A DNA stretch of 9,185 bases, taken from assembly GCA_015061765.1 (NCBI GenBank), contig SUVZ01000130.1, positions 1-9,185 on the forward strand. The letters are read 5' to 3'. Under the pieces are notes generated by a model, which saw nothing but the letters and a program-made list of their open reading frames with translations, had not been told where the DNA came from and made no database searches. Shown piece after piece: positions 1-6,149 of the stretch. The position numbers were made by a program, and so were the translations under genes. Each line of letters opens with the position of its first letter. Positions within the stretch are counted from its first letter, which is position 1. Source of the DNA: Lentisphaerota bacterium (GTDB lineage Bacteria > Verrucomicrobiota > Kiritimatiellia > RFP12 > UBA1067).

Positions 1-106
1 CAAGCCTCACCTCAGCGTCAAGTTCGCCCTTCTCGATCGCGTCCACGATAGACTGCATGTTGGAACCGGATCCGGAACCAAGCACGCCCAATTTCAACGT
101 TGCCAT
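1..106 (-). CDS. purN: Phosphoribosylglycinamide formyltransferase, N-terminal part
   Basis: Only the first 35 codons are in the window; the gene continues past the left edge. The product begins MATLKLGVLGSGSGSNMQSI and goes on through an IEKGEL segment. This is the start of the Rossmann-like fold of GAR transformylase, with the glycine-rich phosphate-binding loop GSGSGSN at residues 10-16. The family transfers a formyl group from 10-formyl-THF to GAR in de novo purine synthesis, in the cytoplasm. The start at 106 is preceded by AAGGAG (115-120, complement) at 8 nt spacing. Another ATG at 111 is out of frame and stops after five codons, so it is not the start. The gene is divergent from the tatD-like gene. 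Identification rests on the N-terminus only. Confidence 0.85.
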   Translation of the reverse strand, partial: MATLKLGVLGSGSGSNMQSIVDAIEKGELDAEVRL

Positions 107-173
107 GCCATTGTCTCCTTTGGGCGGATATTCTACCACATATTGAAGTCCTCGGTATGATAAAATACGGGGC
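107..173. promoter_or_regulatory. Divergent promoter region between purN and the tatD-like gene
   Basis: This 67-base spacer separates two divergently transcribed genes, so it should hold a promoter for each. It is more AT-rich than the genes around it. On the minus strand TAGAAT (130-135, complement) is a plausible -10 box for purN, without a good -35 at normal spacing. On the plus strand TATGAT (156-161), running into TAAAAT (161-166), is a plausible -10 for the tatD-like gene; it would give a leader of only a few bases. No operator-like palindrome is evident. The assignments are from consensus matching by eye. Confidence 0.35.
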
Positions 174-953
174 ATGAACATTTTTGACACGCATGCACAC
201 TTCCCGGAGGATCCACGGAAGGCCGCCCAGAACCTCGAACGCGCATTCAATGCCGGCGTCTCGCACCTTATGGCGGTCGGCGGATCGGCTGAACTGAACC
301 GCGCCGCGATCATGGCGGCGGCTCTCGCGGACGGCTCTCGCCCGGCGCCCAGCGTTCTTCTCGCGCTCGGTCTGGACCGCGACCAGACCGGTTCAGCCTG
401 CGCAGAGTGCCCCAAGTACGATTTCTCGACAGTGATCGACAACCGAAAGCGGATTTCGGCCGTCGGAGAAATCGGCCTGGATTTCCACTACTCCCCCGAA
501 ACAGCCAAGGGACAGTGCGACCTTTTCGCAGCCCAGCTCGAACTGGCGAAGGAACTTGACCTGCCGGTCGTGATCCACACCCGCGACGCCGACGACGCGA
601 CGATCGGCGTGCTGGACGAGACGGACTCCCACAACGGCATCATACACTGCTTTACGGGGTCCGTCCCCTTCGAACGCAAGCTTCTCGACAGGGGATTCAT
701 GATATCGATCTCCGGCATCGTTACGTTCCGCGCCGCAGAAAACGTAAGGGACGCGGCAAGGTTCGCGCCGGACGACCGACTGCTCGTCGAAACCGACTCC
801 CCCTTCCTCGCGCCGGTTCCCATGCGCGGCAATGAAAACGAGCCGTCCTTCATCACGCACACGCTCGCCTTCCTTGCGGATCTCCGCAAGACTGCGCCCG
901 AAGCGTTGGCGACTCTCACCTCCAACAACGCAAAGAGGATCCTCAAATGCTGA
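174..953 (+). CDS. tatD: TatD-family metal-dependent hydrolase (putative DNase)
   Basis: The 259-residue length is normal for the family. The amidohydrolase-type TIM-barrel metal ligands are all in place: HAH at residues 7-9, the glutamate of GEIGLDFHY (E99), VVIHTRD (H135), IIHCFTG (H158) and ETDSPFLAP (D208). TatD enzymes are cytoplasmic divalent-metal nucleases/phosphodiesterases, some acting as 3'-5' exonucleases in DNA or RNA turnover; which paralogue role (TatD, YcfH or YjjV type) applies cannot be told. One oddity is the segment after strand 2, LGLDRDQ followed by a Cys-containing [10 protein letters not shown] stretch, where most relatives have a GxHPH-like motif; that motif is not one of the metal ligands listed here. 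The ATG at 174 gives the DTHAHF start typical of the family, though its Shine-Dalgarno (ACGGGGC) is weak. The stop overlaps the start of the next gene. Confidence 0.9.
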   Translation: MNIFDTHAHFPEDPRKAAQNLERAFNAGVSHLMAVGGSAELNRAAIMAAALADGSRPAPSVLLALGLDRDQTGSACAECPKYDFSTVIDNRKRISAVGEIGLDFHYSPETAKGQCDLFAAQLELAKELDLPVVIHTRDADDATIGVLDETDSHNGIIHCFTGSVPFERKLLDRGFMISISGIVTFRAAENVRDAARFAPDDRLLVETDSPFLAPVPMRGNENEPSFITHTLAFLADLRKTAPEALATLTSNNAKRILKC

Positions 954-1345
954 CGCCCGCGACGATAGCGCGAATCAAGGAGCTGATGGCTGAAGCTTCC
1001 GTATTCGAAGAGGATATCGAGGAATCCTTCATCCTCGGCGGCGGCCCCGGCGGGCAGAAGACCAACAAGACGTCAAACGTCGTCCGTCTCAAGCACGATC
1101 CGAGCGGACTCAACATCAGGTTCGGCGAAACGCGCTCAAGGGAAGACAACAGGTGGCTGGCCCGCCGCGCCCTGGCGGAAGCGATACTTGAGCGCGAGAA
1201 CAAGCGCAAGTCCGCGCGCCGTCAGGAGGCGGAGCGGAAGCGTCGCCAGAAACGCCGCCGCTCCCGCCGGCAGAAGCAGCGCATGCTCGAGGAGAAGCAT
1301 GCGCATTCGGAGAAGAAGGCCGCCCGCAAACCCGTCGACTGGTGA
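947..1345 (+). CDS. Small GGQ-domain release-factor-like protein (ribosome rescue hydrolase candidate)
   Basis: This 132-residue protein has the class I release factor catalytic motif [18 protein letters not shown], with GGQ at residues 35-37, followed by a typical LKHDPSG...RSREDNR stretch. It lacks the codon-recognition domains of RF1/RF2. From about residue 83 to the end it is almost entirely Lys/Arg/Glu/Gln. That layout matches the ArfB/YaeJ and MTRFR class, where GGQ hydrolyses peptidyl-tRNA on stalled ribosomes and a basic tail enters the empty mRNA channel. The rescue role is inferred from this architecture. The start overlaps the tatD-like stop by 7 nt (ATGCTGA). A good Shine-Dalgarno, AGAGGA, lies at 934-939 with 7 nt spacing, so the two genes are very likely co-transcribed and coupled. 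Confidence 0.82.
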   Translation: MLTPATIARIKELMAEASVFEEDIEESFILGGGPGGQKTNKTSNVVRLKHDPSGLNIRFGETRSREDNRWLARRALAEAILERENKRKSARRQEAERKRRQKRRRSRRQKQRMLEEKHAHSEKKAARKPVDW

Positions 1346-1353
1346 CATGGCAT

Positions 1354-1434
1354 TTAGTTTAACGCCACGATCTTCGCATCCAAAGGTAGCGTCATCAGGA
1401 CTGCGGCTGCAGCCATCATCATGGCTCTTATCAT
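1354..1434 (-). CDS. Orphan signal-peptide-like mini-ORF, possible truncated gene
   Basis: A 26-codon reading frame ends in TAA. Its product begins MIRAMMMAAAAVLMTLPL and continues DAKIVALN. It has one basic residue near the N-terminus, a long Ala/Met/Leu hydrophobic core and a possible end of the core at LPLDA, so it looks like a secretion signal with almost nothing behind it. An AGAAGG Shine-Dalgarno sits 8 nt upstream of the ATG. It follows the beta-helix gene on the same strand by 61 nt, as the next operon gene would. The frame stops 9 nt short of the convergent release-factor-like gene. Simplest reading: the 5' remnant of a secreted-protein gene lost by deletion. A genuine small membrane peptide is the alternative. 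The spacer 1435-1495 holds no convincing terminator. Confidence 0.35.
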   Translation of the reverse strand: MIRAMMMAAAAVLMTLPLDAKIVALN

Positions 1435-1495
1435 GATTTACACCTTCTTCCAAGCGTCATTCCAAATGGATTCGTGACAGTCAACCCTGCGAAAC

Positions 1496-3442
1496 CTACT
1501 TTCGGCCAATAACCGCATTGGGATCGGTTGAGACAAGCGGAATGCCGCCGACACCAATCTGGAAGCGCATGTCATCCAGGATCTTGACGAACCGAAGATG
1601 CCACACCTCGTCGGACGCCGTCTTGCTGCGCTTCACGTTGAAGTTCATTATCGACGACTGGTACGGCATGTCCGCCACCTCTTTTCCGGAGGCGTCAAAC
1701 AGCTTGGCCTGGACCGGCTCGATCGGAGAGACGTTCACAGTCACCAGTTCAGACTCCGCAGGTACGCAGAAGTAGAAGGACTTATTTTCCGCCTGGAACA
1801 GTGCCACCGGGGCATCGGCCTGAAGCGCTCCTGCAGCGCCGTCGCACGCCATCCGGATCACGGCGGTGTTGCGCGGAGAGACCTCAAACCTGTACACTCC
1901 GGCGCCCTTCGCCTTGATGGTGTATTCGAAATTGCCGGCCGGAACGTCAAACATGCCAAGGTCGGTACCGGCCCTGTCCAGCATCTGCACCACGGCCGCG
2001 ACAGGCCCCGTGCCGTTGACGCGGAGCTTCCTGGACCTGAAGTGCACCTTGTACTCGCCGGCGCCAGGAACCGTCACGACATACACGAACGGTTTGCGCA
2101 CGGACGGAGTGAACTTCCCCTTCGCAGGCGGCGCACTGAACATCGGCTTGACTTTGGAATAGTCCACTGTAGCGGACTTGAACTTGACGATAAGCTCCGG
2201 ACGCGGCTTGTGCTTTGCGGCAAACGCGCCGAGATCGAACGTCTCGCGCTTCTCGCCGCGTTCGACAGCAAGAGCGCCCGAAAGCTTCTCGCTGATTCCG
2301 TATCCGCGCGGAGCCGTGAACGCGCAGACCTTCATACCTTCGTCAAGCTTGACCGTGCAGCGCTCGAAGACAAGATTGCCGAAATCCCCGTTGAGGCGGC
2401 CGTTGTTGAACAGAATCGCGCATTCCGATTTCGCCCCCCTGGCATCGATGACGCAGTCGGAGAAGCTGATGTCCATGCCGTTGGTGGAATGGTTGGTTAT
2501 CTTCAGAGGGACGCTGCCATTGCGAGCGAACTCGCAATTCTCGAATTTCACGAATCCCTTCACCTGCCCCAACTTCGGGTCCTCGATGCGGATCGGATTG
2601 CCGGTCATGAACGACACGCCACAGCTTCCGTTGCCGTACGCCTTGCAGCGGCGGTACGTGATGGACACGGGAGTCGTGCGCGAGGTAAGGGCACCGAAAT
2701 ACATGTCGATGCCGTGCGCCTTGTTCCCGTTGAACTCGCAGTCCTCGTACAGGACGTTGACGAACTTGTTGTGTCCCTTGTTCGGCTCCATGTCGATACC
2801 GCTGTTCGGCGGCGTGCCGAACGTCTCGTTGAAGCAGCAGCGGCGCACCGTCATGCCGTCCACGCTGATCGGGCTCATCCCCTGACGGTGATGGTCGCGG
2901 ATGACAAGGTTCTCGAGCGTGACATTCTTCGGTCCGTTCACATATACGCCGTCGCCGCCGGAGGAGAGGATCGTGAGATCCCTGACAGTGACATTCTCCG
3001 CAGAGAGGATGGACACCGCATGGCGCCATTCGCTGTGCTCGTATTTCTGTTTCGGGTCATGGTAGTCCGCCTTGTTCATTTTGACTGTAGCCTTGCCCTC
3101 GCCGCGCAGCACAACGTTCTTCACATTCCTGATGATGCGTATGAGGCAGTCCCCCCTCCCGTAGAACTCTCCGCGCTTCGCCTTCAGTGTAACGCCATCG
3201 GCAAGCACGACCTCGATATTGGAGTTGGTGATGAAAAGCGGCTTCGAAATCCAGTCCCCCGCCTGACGGTCTATCACCACCTTGCGCGCCCCTGAATCGA
3301 AGGCTGCCTGCAATGCGGCGGTGGAGTCCTCCGCGTTCCAGCCGAACGACGAAGCGTTCACGCAATCTGCCGCCAGTGCCGGCAGCAGCCCGAGAACAGC
3401 CGCCGCAAAAAAACTTCCCTTACTTTTCCTTGTTGTATTCAT
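1496..3442 (-). CDS. Secreted right-handed parallel beta-helix protein (polysaccharide lyase/hydrolase-like)
   Basis: The 648-residue product starts with a type I signal peptide: basic n-region RKSK, hydrophobic core at residues 11-24, cleavage likely after PALA or PALAA. Residues about 35-385 form a parallel beta-helix: an N-terminal cap resembling pectate lyase/polygalacturonase proteins (AEDSTAALQAAFDSGARKVV), then repeated NVTVRDLTI, NVTLENLVI, VLYEDCEFNGN, ITYRRCKAYGN, VKFENCEFARN and LVFERCTV coils. A conserved-looking stretch NSGIDMEPNKGHN (213-225) lies within the helix. Residues about 440-530 and 540-645 look like two beta-sandwich-type accessory segments. The fold is common in secreted glycan lyases and GH28/PL-type enzymes, but no catalytic set can be assigned, so the activity is open. 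Good AAGGA Shine-Dalgarno about 8 nt before ATG. The whole spacer to the upstream gene is a heptamer repeat array. Confidence 0.8.
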   Translation of the reverse strand: MNTTRKSKGSFFAAAVLGLLPALAADCVNASSFGWNAEDSTAALQAAFDSGARKVVIDRQAGDWISKPLFITNSNIEVVLADGVTLKAKRGEFYGRGDCLIRIIRNVKNVVLRGEGKATVKMNKADYHDPKQKYEHSEWRHAVSILSAENVTVRDLTILSSGGDGVYVNGPKNVTLENLVIRDHHRQGMSPISVDGMTVRRCCFNETFGTPPNSGIDMEPNKGHNKFVNVLYEDCEFNGNKAHGIDMYFGALTSRTTPVSITYRRCKAYGNGSCGVSFMTGNPIRIEDPKLGQVKGFVKFENCEFARNGSVPLKITNHSTNGMDISFSDCVIDARGAKSECAILFNNGRLNGDFGNLVFERCTVKLDEGMKVCAFTAPRGYGISEKLSGALAVERGEKRETFDLGAFAAKHKPRPELIVKFKSATVDYSKVKPMFSAPPAKGKFTPSVRKPFVYVVTVPGAGEYKVHFRSRKLRVNGTGPVAAVVQMLDRAGTDLGMFDVPAGNFEYTIKAKGAGVYRFEVSPRNTAVIRMACDGAAGALQADAPVALFQAENKSFYFCVPAESELVTVNVSPIEPVQAKLFDASGKEVADMPYQSSIMNFNVKRSKTASDEVWHLRFVKILDDMRFQIGVGGIPLVSTDPNAVIGRK

Positions 3443-3444
3443 TT

Positions 3445-3557
3445 CTTTTTTCCTTTTTCCTTTTTACTCATCCCTCATCTCTCATTACTCATCTCTCATT
3501 ACTCATCTCTCATTACTCATCTCCCATAACTCATCTCCCATCTCTCATAACTCATCT
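3445..3557 (-). repeat. Phased heptamer tandem array filling the junction upstream of the beta-helix gene
   Basis: Thirteen consecutive 7-base units occupy 3467-3557 with no phase slip. On the plus strand each reads C(T/C)CAT followed by CT, CC, TA or AA; on the coding (minus) strand the units are AGATGAG, TAATGAG, TTATGAG, TTATGGG, AGATGGG and GGATGAG. AGATGAG and TAATGAG alternate to give a 14-base higher-order period. The 7-base phase continues in purine-rich form (TAAAAAG, GAAAAAG) through 3446-3466 to the Shine-Dalgarno of the beta-helix gene. The outermost unit (3551-3557) contains the TGA stop of the upstream 832-residue gene. Every one of the thirteen units carries an ATG, most as ATGA (start/stop overlap) and three as TAATGA. 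Cyanobacterial STRR heptamers are a known class of comparable intergenic repeats; relatedness is not implied. Confidence 0.95.
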
Positions 3558-6050
3558 TACTATAACCTGAAATCCGACGAAATCATAATATGCGCTGTAC
3601 GTGGTAAAGCCAGTTTCCACATCATCTTCGCGAATCATCCGCACCTTGAGATTTGCAAACTCTTCCGGCTTATTGAACTTGATGAGCGAATCAAGGTTAA
3701 GCGCGTTTGCAGCCAATGTCTTCACGGTTATAAGTCCAAGCTTGTACTCCTTCGACGCAATCAAAGCGTCCGCATCTGGATTGTCGATCCGGACATTGAT
3801 TGTCCCGCCTGCCGCAAACGGCGTGTCCGTCTTGACATTGTAGAAACCGTAGCGTTTGAGATTATCGTCTGCCGGATCGAAATCAAGCACAAGCGATGTA
3901 TCTGCATTTGCCTTAAAATCAACCGTAACCCCGTTGATGCAATCGTATGCGAGCGCTTTAACAGCACCATTCTGAACAGTCAACTGACGCTTTGAAGGAT
4001 CTTTTTGGATCCCATCCACCAGTATCTGCTCATCAACCACTATGTTGGTAACTGCTGTGACATTCCCTGAATCATCTGCTTTCTCGGTGATATTTGTTAT
4101 GTGGGTGACTTCAAGAAATTGTGCGGCCCCGCCAAGGGACAATGTGCCGGCATTCGTTTTGTAGAGACGTCCGTTGAATGTAATCGGCCAATTGCAGACA
4201 AAATCACCACCCGCATCAACTCTCACTATTGCATTATCAACGATATATATGCCGCGATTCAAATCCTTTGCCAATTCCAAAGAATTGGTCACAATCACTT
4301 CAGAACAGTCTGCAAGAGAAAGCGCCCTATAGTTAAAATCATCGAGCCGACCTCCCAAACCTGCCGGATTGGTCACTAAAAGTTTTTGATGCTTTGCATC
4401 TCCAGTACCCGGCACTCCGCCTGAAGCGTTGATATCTTGCTTAAGTGAAATAGTGCCCTTCCATTCGGAGTTATCTGCAGTAAATGAAATATAACTATGC
4501 GGACTACCCGTGCCGGTCATTCCGGAGACGGTCCAATTGCCGGTTCCGAAAAGTACCGAATCTATCGTAAGCAAACTTCCGACCCAAGCCGATGAAGTAA
4601 CATCATCCTCCATACGGATTGTTCCGGCAAGCGTAGGATTACAATTTTTTACCACTCGAAGCGAAAGCGGGCAAGCCAATTCCAGATTGATTGTAGTTTT
4701 CGTATTGTCGGCAAGCACAAAAATTGCGTCTGCCTCTTCACCGGCCTTCCGCACCGCCCGCAACGCCAATCCGGGAAAAACATAGTCGCCCTCACGATCG
4801 TATGGCGTACGGATAATATGTCCCCGTCCGGAGTTTTTTCCAAAATACCCGAATTCATATATTGCAAACTCATGCGGCAGATTACCATTCGACCAACTGT
4901 TTGCATTGGTAAAGGCGGAAGCATAAACAGAGTAATCATGACCGATAGTTTTTATATTATATGCATTCGAATCAGAGGCTATCAACTTCCCTCGACCTGG
5001 GAAAATCGCCACGAGGGATTTAACACCGTTCTCCTTATCTTCAAATACGCGAAGCAGCGGTTTCTCGTCACCGACATAGACACTTTCATCTGACAACGCG
5101 AATTTTTCCGCATCCATCTCTTGCGTGGAAGGCACTATCAAGATCGGATAAATATACGGCCATTCATTTTCAGGTACAGACGGCTTGGTTGCAAAATGAA
5201 TCCCCACCTTTCCTTCGTCTTCAGGAATTGAGAAATGATCTGTAACACGAATTACACCGGTCGTCTTTGAGGAGGAATCATACGGAATAGTGAGAAGCGA
5301 TTCCGTATGCATGGTCAATCCGGAAAGTTTGACTTCTCCCACGGAAGCAACATTAAACTCCGCACCGCTTTCAATTTGCAGCGTGGCATCGGAGTCGGTC
5401 GGCGGCACGGTAAAAGTCACGTTGCCTTTTGTCGGCGAGGAAAGAGGCTTGTTCGACACAACCCTGATGTCTCCATGGTAATCAGCAAGACCGTTTTCAA
5501 CATTAAGAGTTACATTGGTTGCGTTCATGTATTGTATTGCCTGACCGTCATAATATCCGCCAAAGACAATGCCGACGCCCTTCTCTCCTTTTATTGGGTA
5601 AGTCATAAATTTAATCGAATGGTCATGATAGGCAGATATAAAACCGAAAGGTCTCTCCTTGGGCGACACCACCGTAGGACCATCCAGTTTGATATTCGCC
5701 CTGCTTCCTGTCTCCCAGACATACCCGGCGGCAAATTTGAAAAACCCATTTCGAACCCCCACATTCGCATTCAGACGCAACACATTCACTGAATAATCGG
5801 AAGCGTCGGGGTCGCCAATCAACAAATTGCCACCACCAAAAACACTTGAAGCTCCCAACGTCTTTCCGTTTATGACATAATACGTATCATCTGTTTTAAG
5901 TGCTCCGCTGCCCTTCTCCCCCTTGGAATTGGTCCAATATTGCCCTGCTGTATCACCACTCCAAGCTTTCGAATCTGTTCGAGAACTCGTAAGATGCCAT
6001 GTCTCTGCAAAAAGAGGCGTTACCGCAAAAAGCGAAATGCCTATTATCAT
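3552..6050 (-). CDS. Large secreted protein with autotransporter-associated-strand-like repeats, function unknown
   Basis: The 832-residue frame begins with a hydrophobic segment MIIGISLFAVTPLFA and probable cleavage before ETWHL, so it is exported. It is rich in Asn, Thr, Gly, Asp and aromatic residues. Two modules start similarly: residues 28-80 (AWSG...YWTNSKG...DDTYYVINGK) and 383-430 (NANSWSNGNLP...GDYVFPGLAL). Residues about 500-566 (GNWTVSGMTGTG, then DNSEWKGTISL, then KLLVTNPAGLGG) and 630-650 (KTNAGTLSLGG) resemble passenger-domain PATR strand repeats. No C-terminal beta-barrel is recognisable; the protein ends DFVGFQVIVR. Function and partners are unknown; a surface or matrix role in the glycan locus is a guess. 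The gene is visibly more AT-rich than its neighbours. The signal peptide lacks a basic n-region with this start: the better start is probably 6073, out of frame by one base in an A9 tract (see separate entries). Confidence 0.7.
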   Translation of the reverse strand: MIIGISLFAVTPLFAETWHLTSSRTDSKAWSGDTAGQYWTNSKGEKGSGALKTDDTYYVINGKTLGASSVFGGGNLLIGDPDASDYSVNVLRLNANVGVRNGFFKFAAGYVWETGSRANIKLDGPTVVSPKERPFGFISAYHDHSIKFMTYPIKGEKGVGIVFGGYYDGQAIQYMNATNVTLNVENGLADYHGDIRVVSNKPLSSPTKGNVTFTVPPTDSDATLQIESGAEFNVASVGEVKLSGLTMHTESLLTIPYDSSSKTTGVIRVTDHFSIPEDEGKVGIHFATKPSVPENEWPYIYPILIVPSTQEMDAEKFALSDESVYVGDEKPLLRVFEDKENGVKSLVAIFPGRGKLIASDSNAYNIKTIGHDYSVYASAFTNANSWSNGNLPHEFAIYEFGYFGKNSGRGHIIRTPYDREGDYVFPGLALRAVRKAGEEADAIFVLADNTKTTINLELACPLSLRVVKNCNPTLAGTIRMEDDVTSSAWVGSLLTIDSVLFGTGNWTVSGMTGTGSPHSYISFTADNSEWKGTISLKQDINASGGVPGTGDAKHQKLLVTNPAGLGGRLDDFNYRALSLADCSEVIVTNSLELAKDLNRGIYIVDNAIVRVDAGGDFVCNWPITFNGRLYKTNAGTLSLGGAAQFLEVTHITNITEKADDSGNVTAVTNIVVDEQILVDGIQKDPSKRQLTVQNGAVKALAYDCINGVTVDFKANADTSLVLDFDPADDNLKRYGFYNVKTDTPFAAGGTINVRIDNPDADALIASKEYKLGLITVKTLAANALNLDSLIKFNKPEEFANLKVRMIREDDVETGFTTYSAYYDFVGFQVIVR

Positions 6051-6057
6051 AATCTTA

Positions 6058-6066
6058 TTTTTTTTT
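6058..6066 (-). other. A9 homopolymer interrupting the probable true start of the large secreted gene
   Basis: On the coding strand an ATG at 6073 is followed by AAAG and nine A residues, and reads MKEKKIRL then TGA. One extra A would instead read MKEKKNKI and run straight into MIIGISLFAV. That gives the signal peptide the lysine-rich n-region it lacks when started at 6050. The tract therefore decides whether the start with the good ribosome-binding site makes the full protein. An assembly or sequencing indel is the dullest explanation; replication slippage (phase variation) or RNA polymerase slippage on A tracts are the biological ones. Confidence 0.65.
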
Positions 6067-6076
6067 CTTTCATAAT

Positions 6077-6084
6077 CCCCTCTC
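6077..6084 (-). promoter_or_regulatory. Strong ribosome-binding site for the out-of-frame ATG at 6073
   Basis: The coding strand reads GAGAGGGG followed by ATT and ATG, with the GAGG core 5 nt from the start codon. This is a far better site than the one before the in-frame ATG at 6050, which is preceded only by the A tract and TAAGATT. It is the main reason to think initiation occurs at 6073. Confidence 0.6.
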
Positions 6085-6095
6085 TTTCATTTATG

Positions 6096-6123
6096 GTTAA
6101 ACATCAGCAAATCTCCCGGTCAA
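6096..6123 (-). promoter_or_regulatory. Weak candidate internal promoter before the large secreted gene
   Basis: In the AT-rich 99-base junction between the DUF4832 gene stop and the next gene, the minus strand shows TTGACC (6118-6123) and TTTAAC (6096-6101) separated by 16 nt. The -35 matches the sigma-70 consensus at five of six positions, the -10 at four. This is the only junction within the cluster that holds no heptamer array, so separate transcription here would be sensible, but the match is only moderate. Confidence 0.25.
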
Positions 6124-6149
6124 TGCAATTCAATTTCGCATTTTCTCTT

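Noticed and set aside
1136..1453. 105-codon minus-strand frame overlapping the release-factor-like gene
   Set aside because: It is antisense to the conserved GGQ protein, and its frame differs from the signal-peptide-like mini-ORF that has the Shine-Dalgarno.
1472..1503. Possible terminator hairpin (CGAAA / TTTCG stem) downstream of the beta-helix gene
   Set aside because: The stem is only 5 bp, with no flanking T tract on either strand, so a terminator cannot be supported.
1598..3295. 565-codon plus-strand open frame opposite the beta-helix gene
   Set aside because: Its product is rich in Arg, His, Asp and Val in the manner of an antisense frame of a GC-rich gene, with no domain or signal. 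The minus-strand frame has a signal peptide and clear beta-helix repeats.
1496..3442. Assigning the beta-helix protein to a specific polysaccharide lyase or GH28 family
   Set aside because: No canonical catalytic motif such as the GH28 NTD / DD / RIK set could be seen, so only the fold is called.
3467..3557. Tandem repeats as a CRISPR array
   Set aside because: The unit is 7 bases with no spacers between units and no cas genes nearby.
3282..3995. 237-codon plus-strand open frame crossing the first heptamer array
   Set aside because: The repeated SLISHYSSLITHLS-like peptide is only the 21-base (three heptamer) periodicity of the array read in a non-coding direction; both flanks are antisense to secreted-protein genes.
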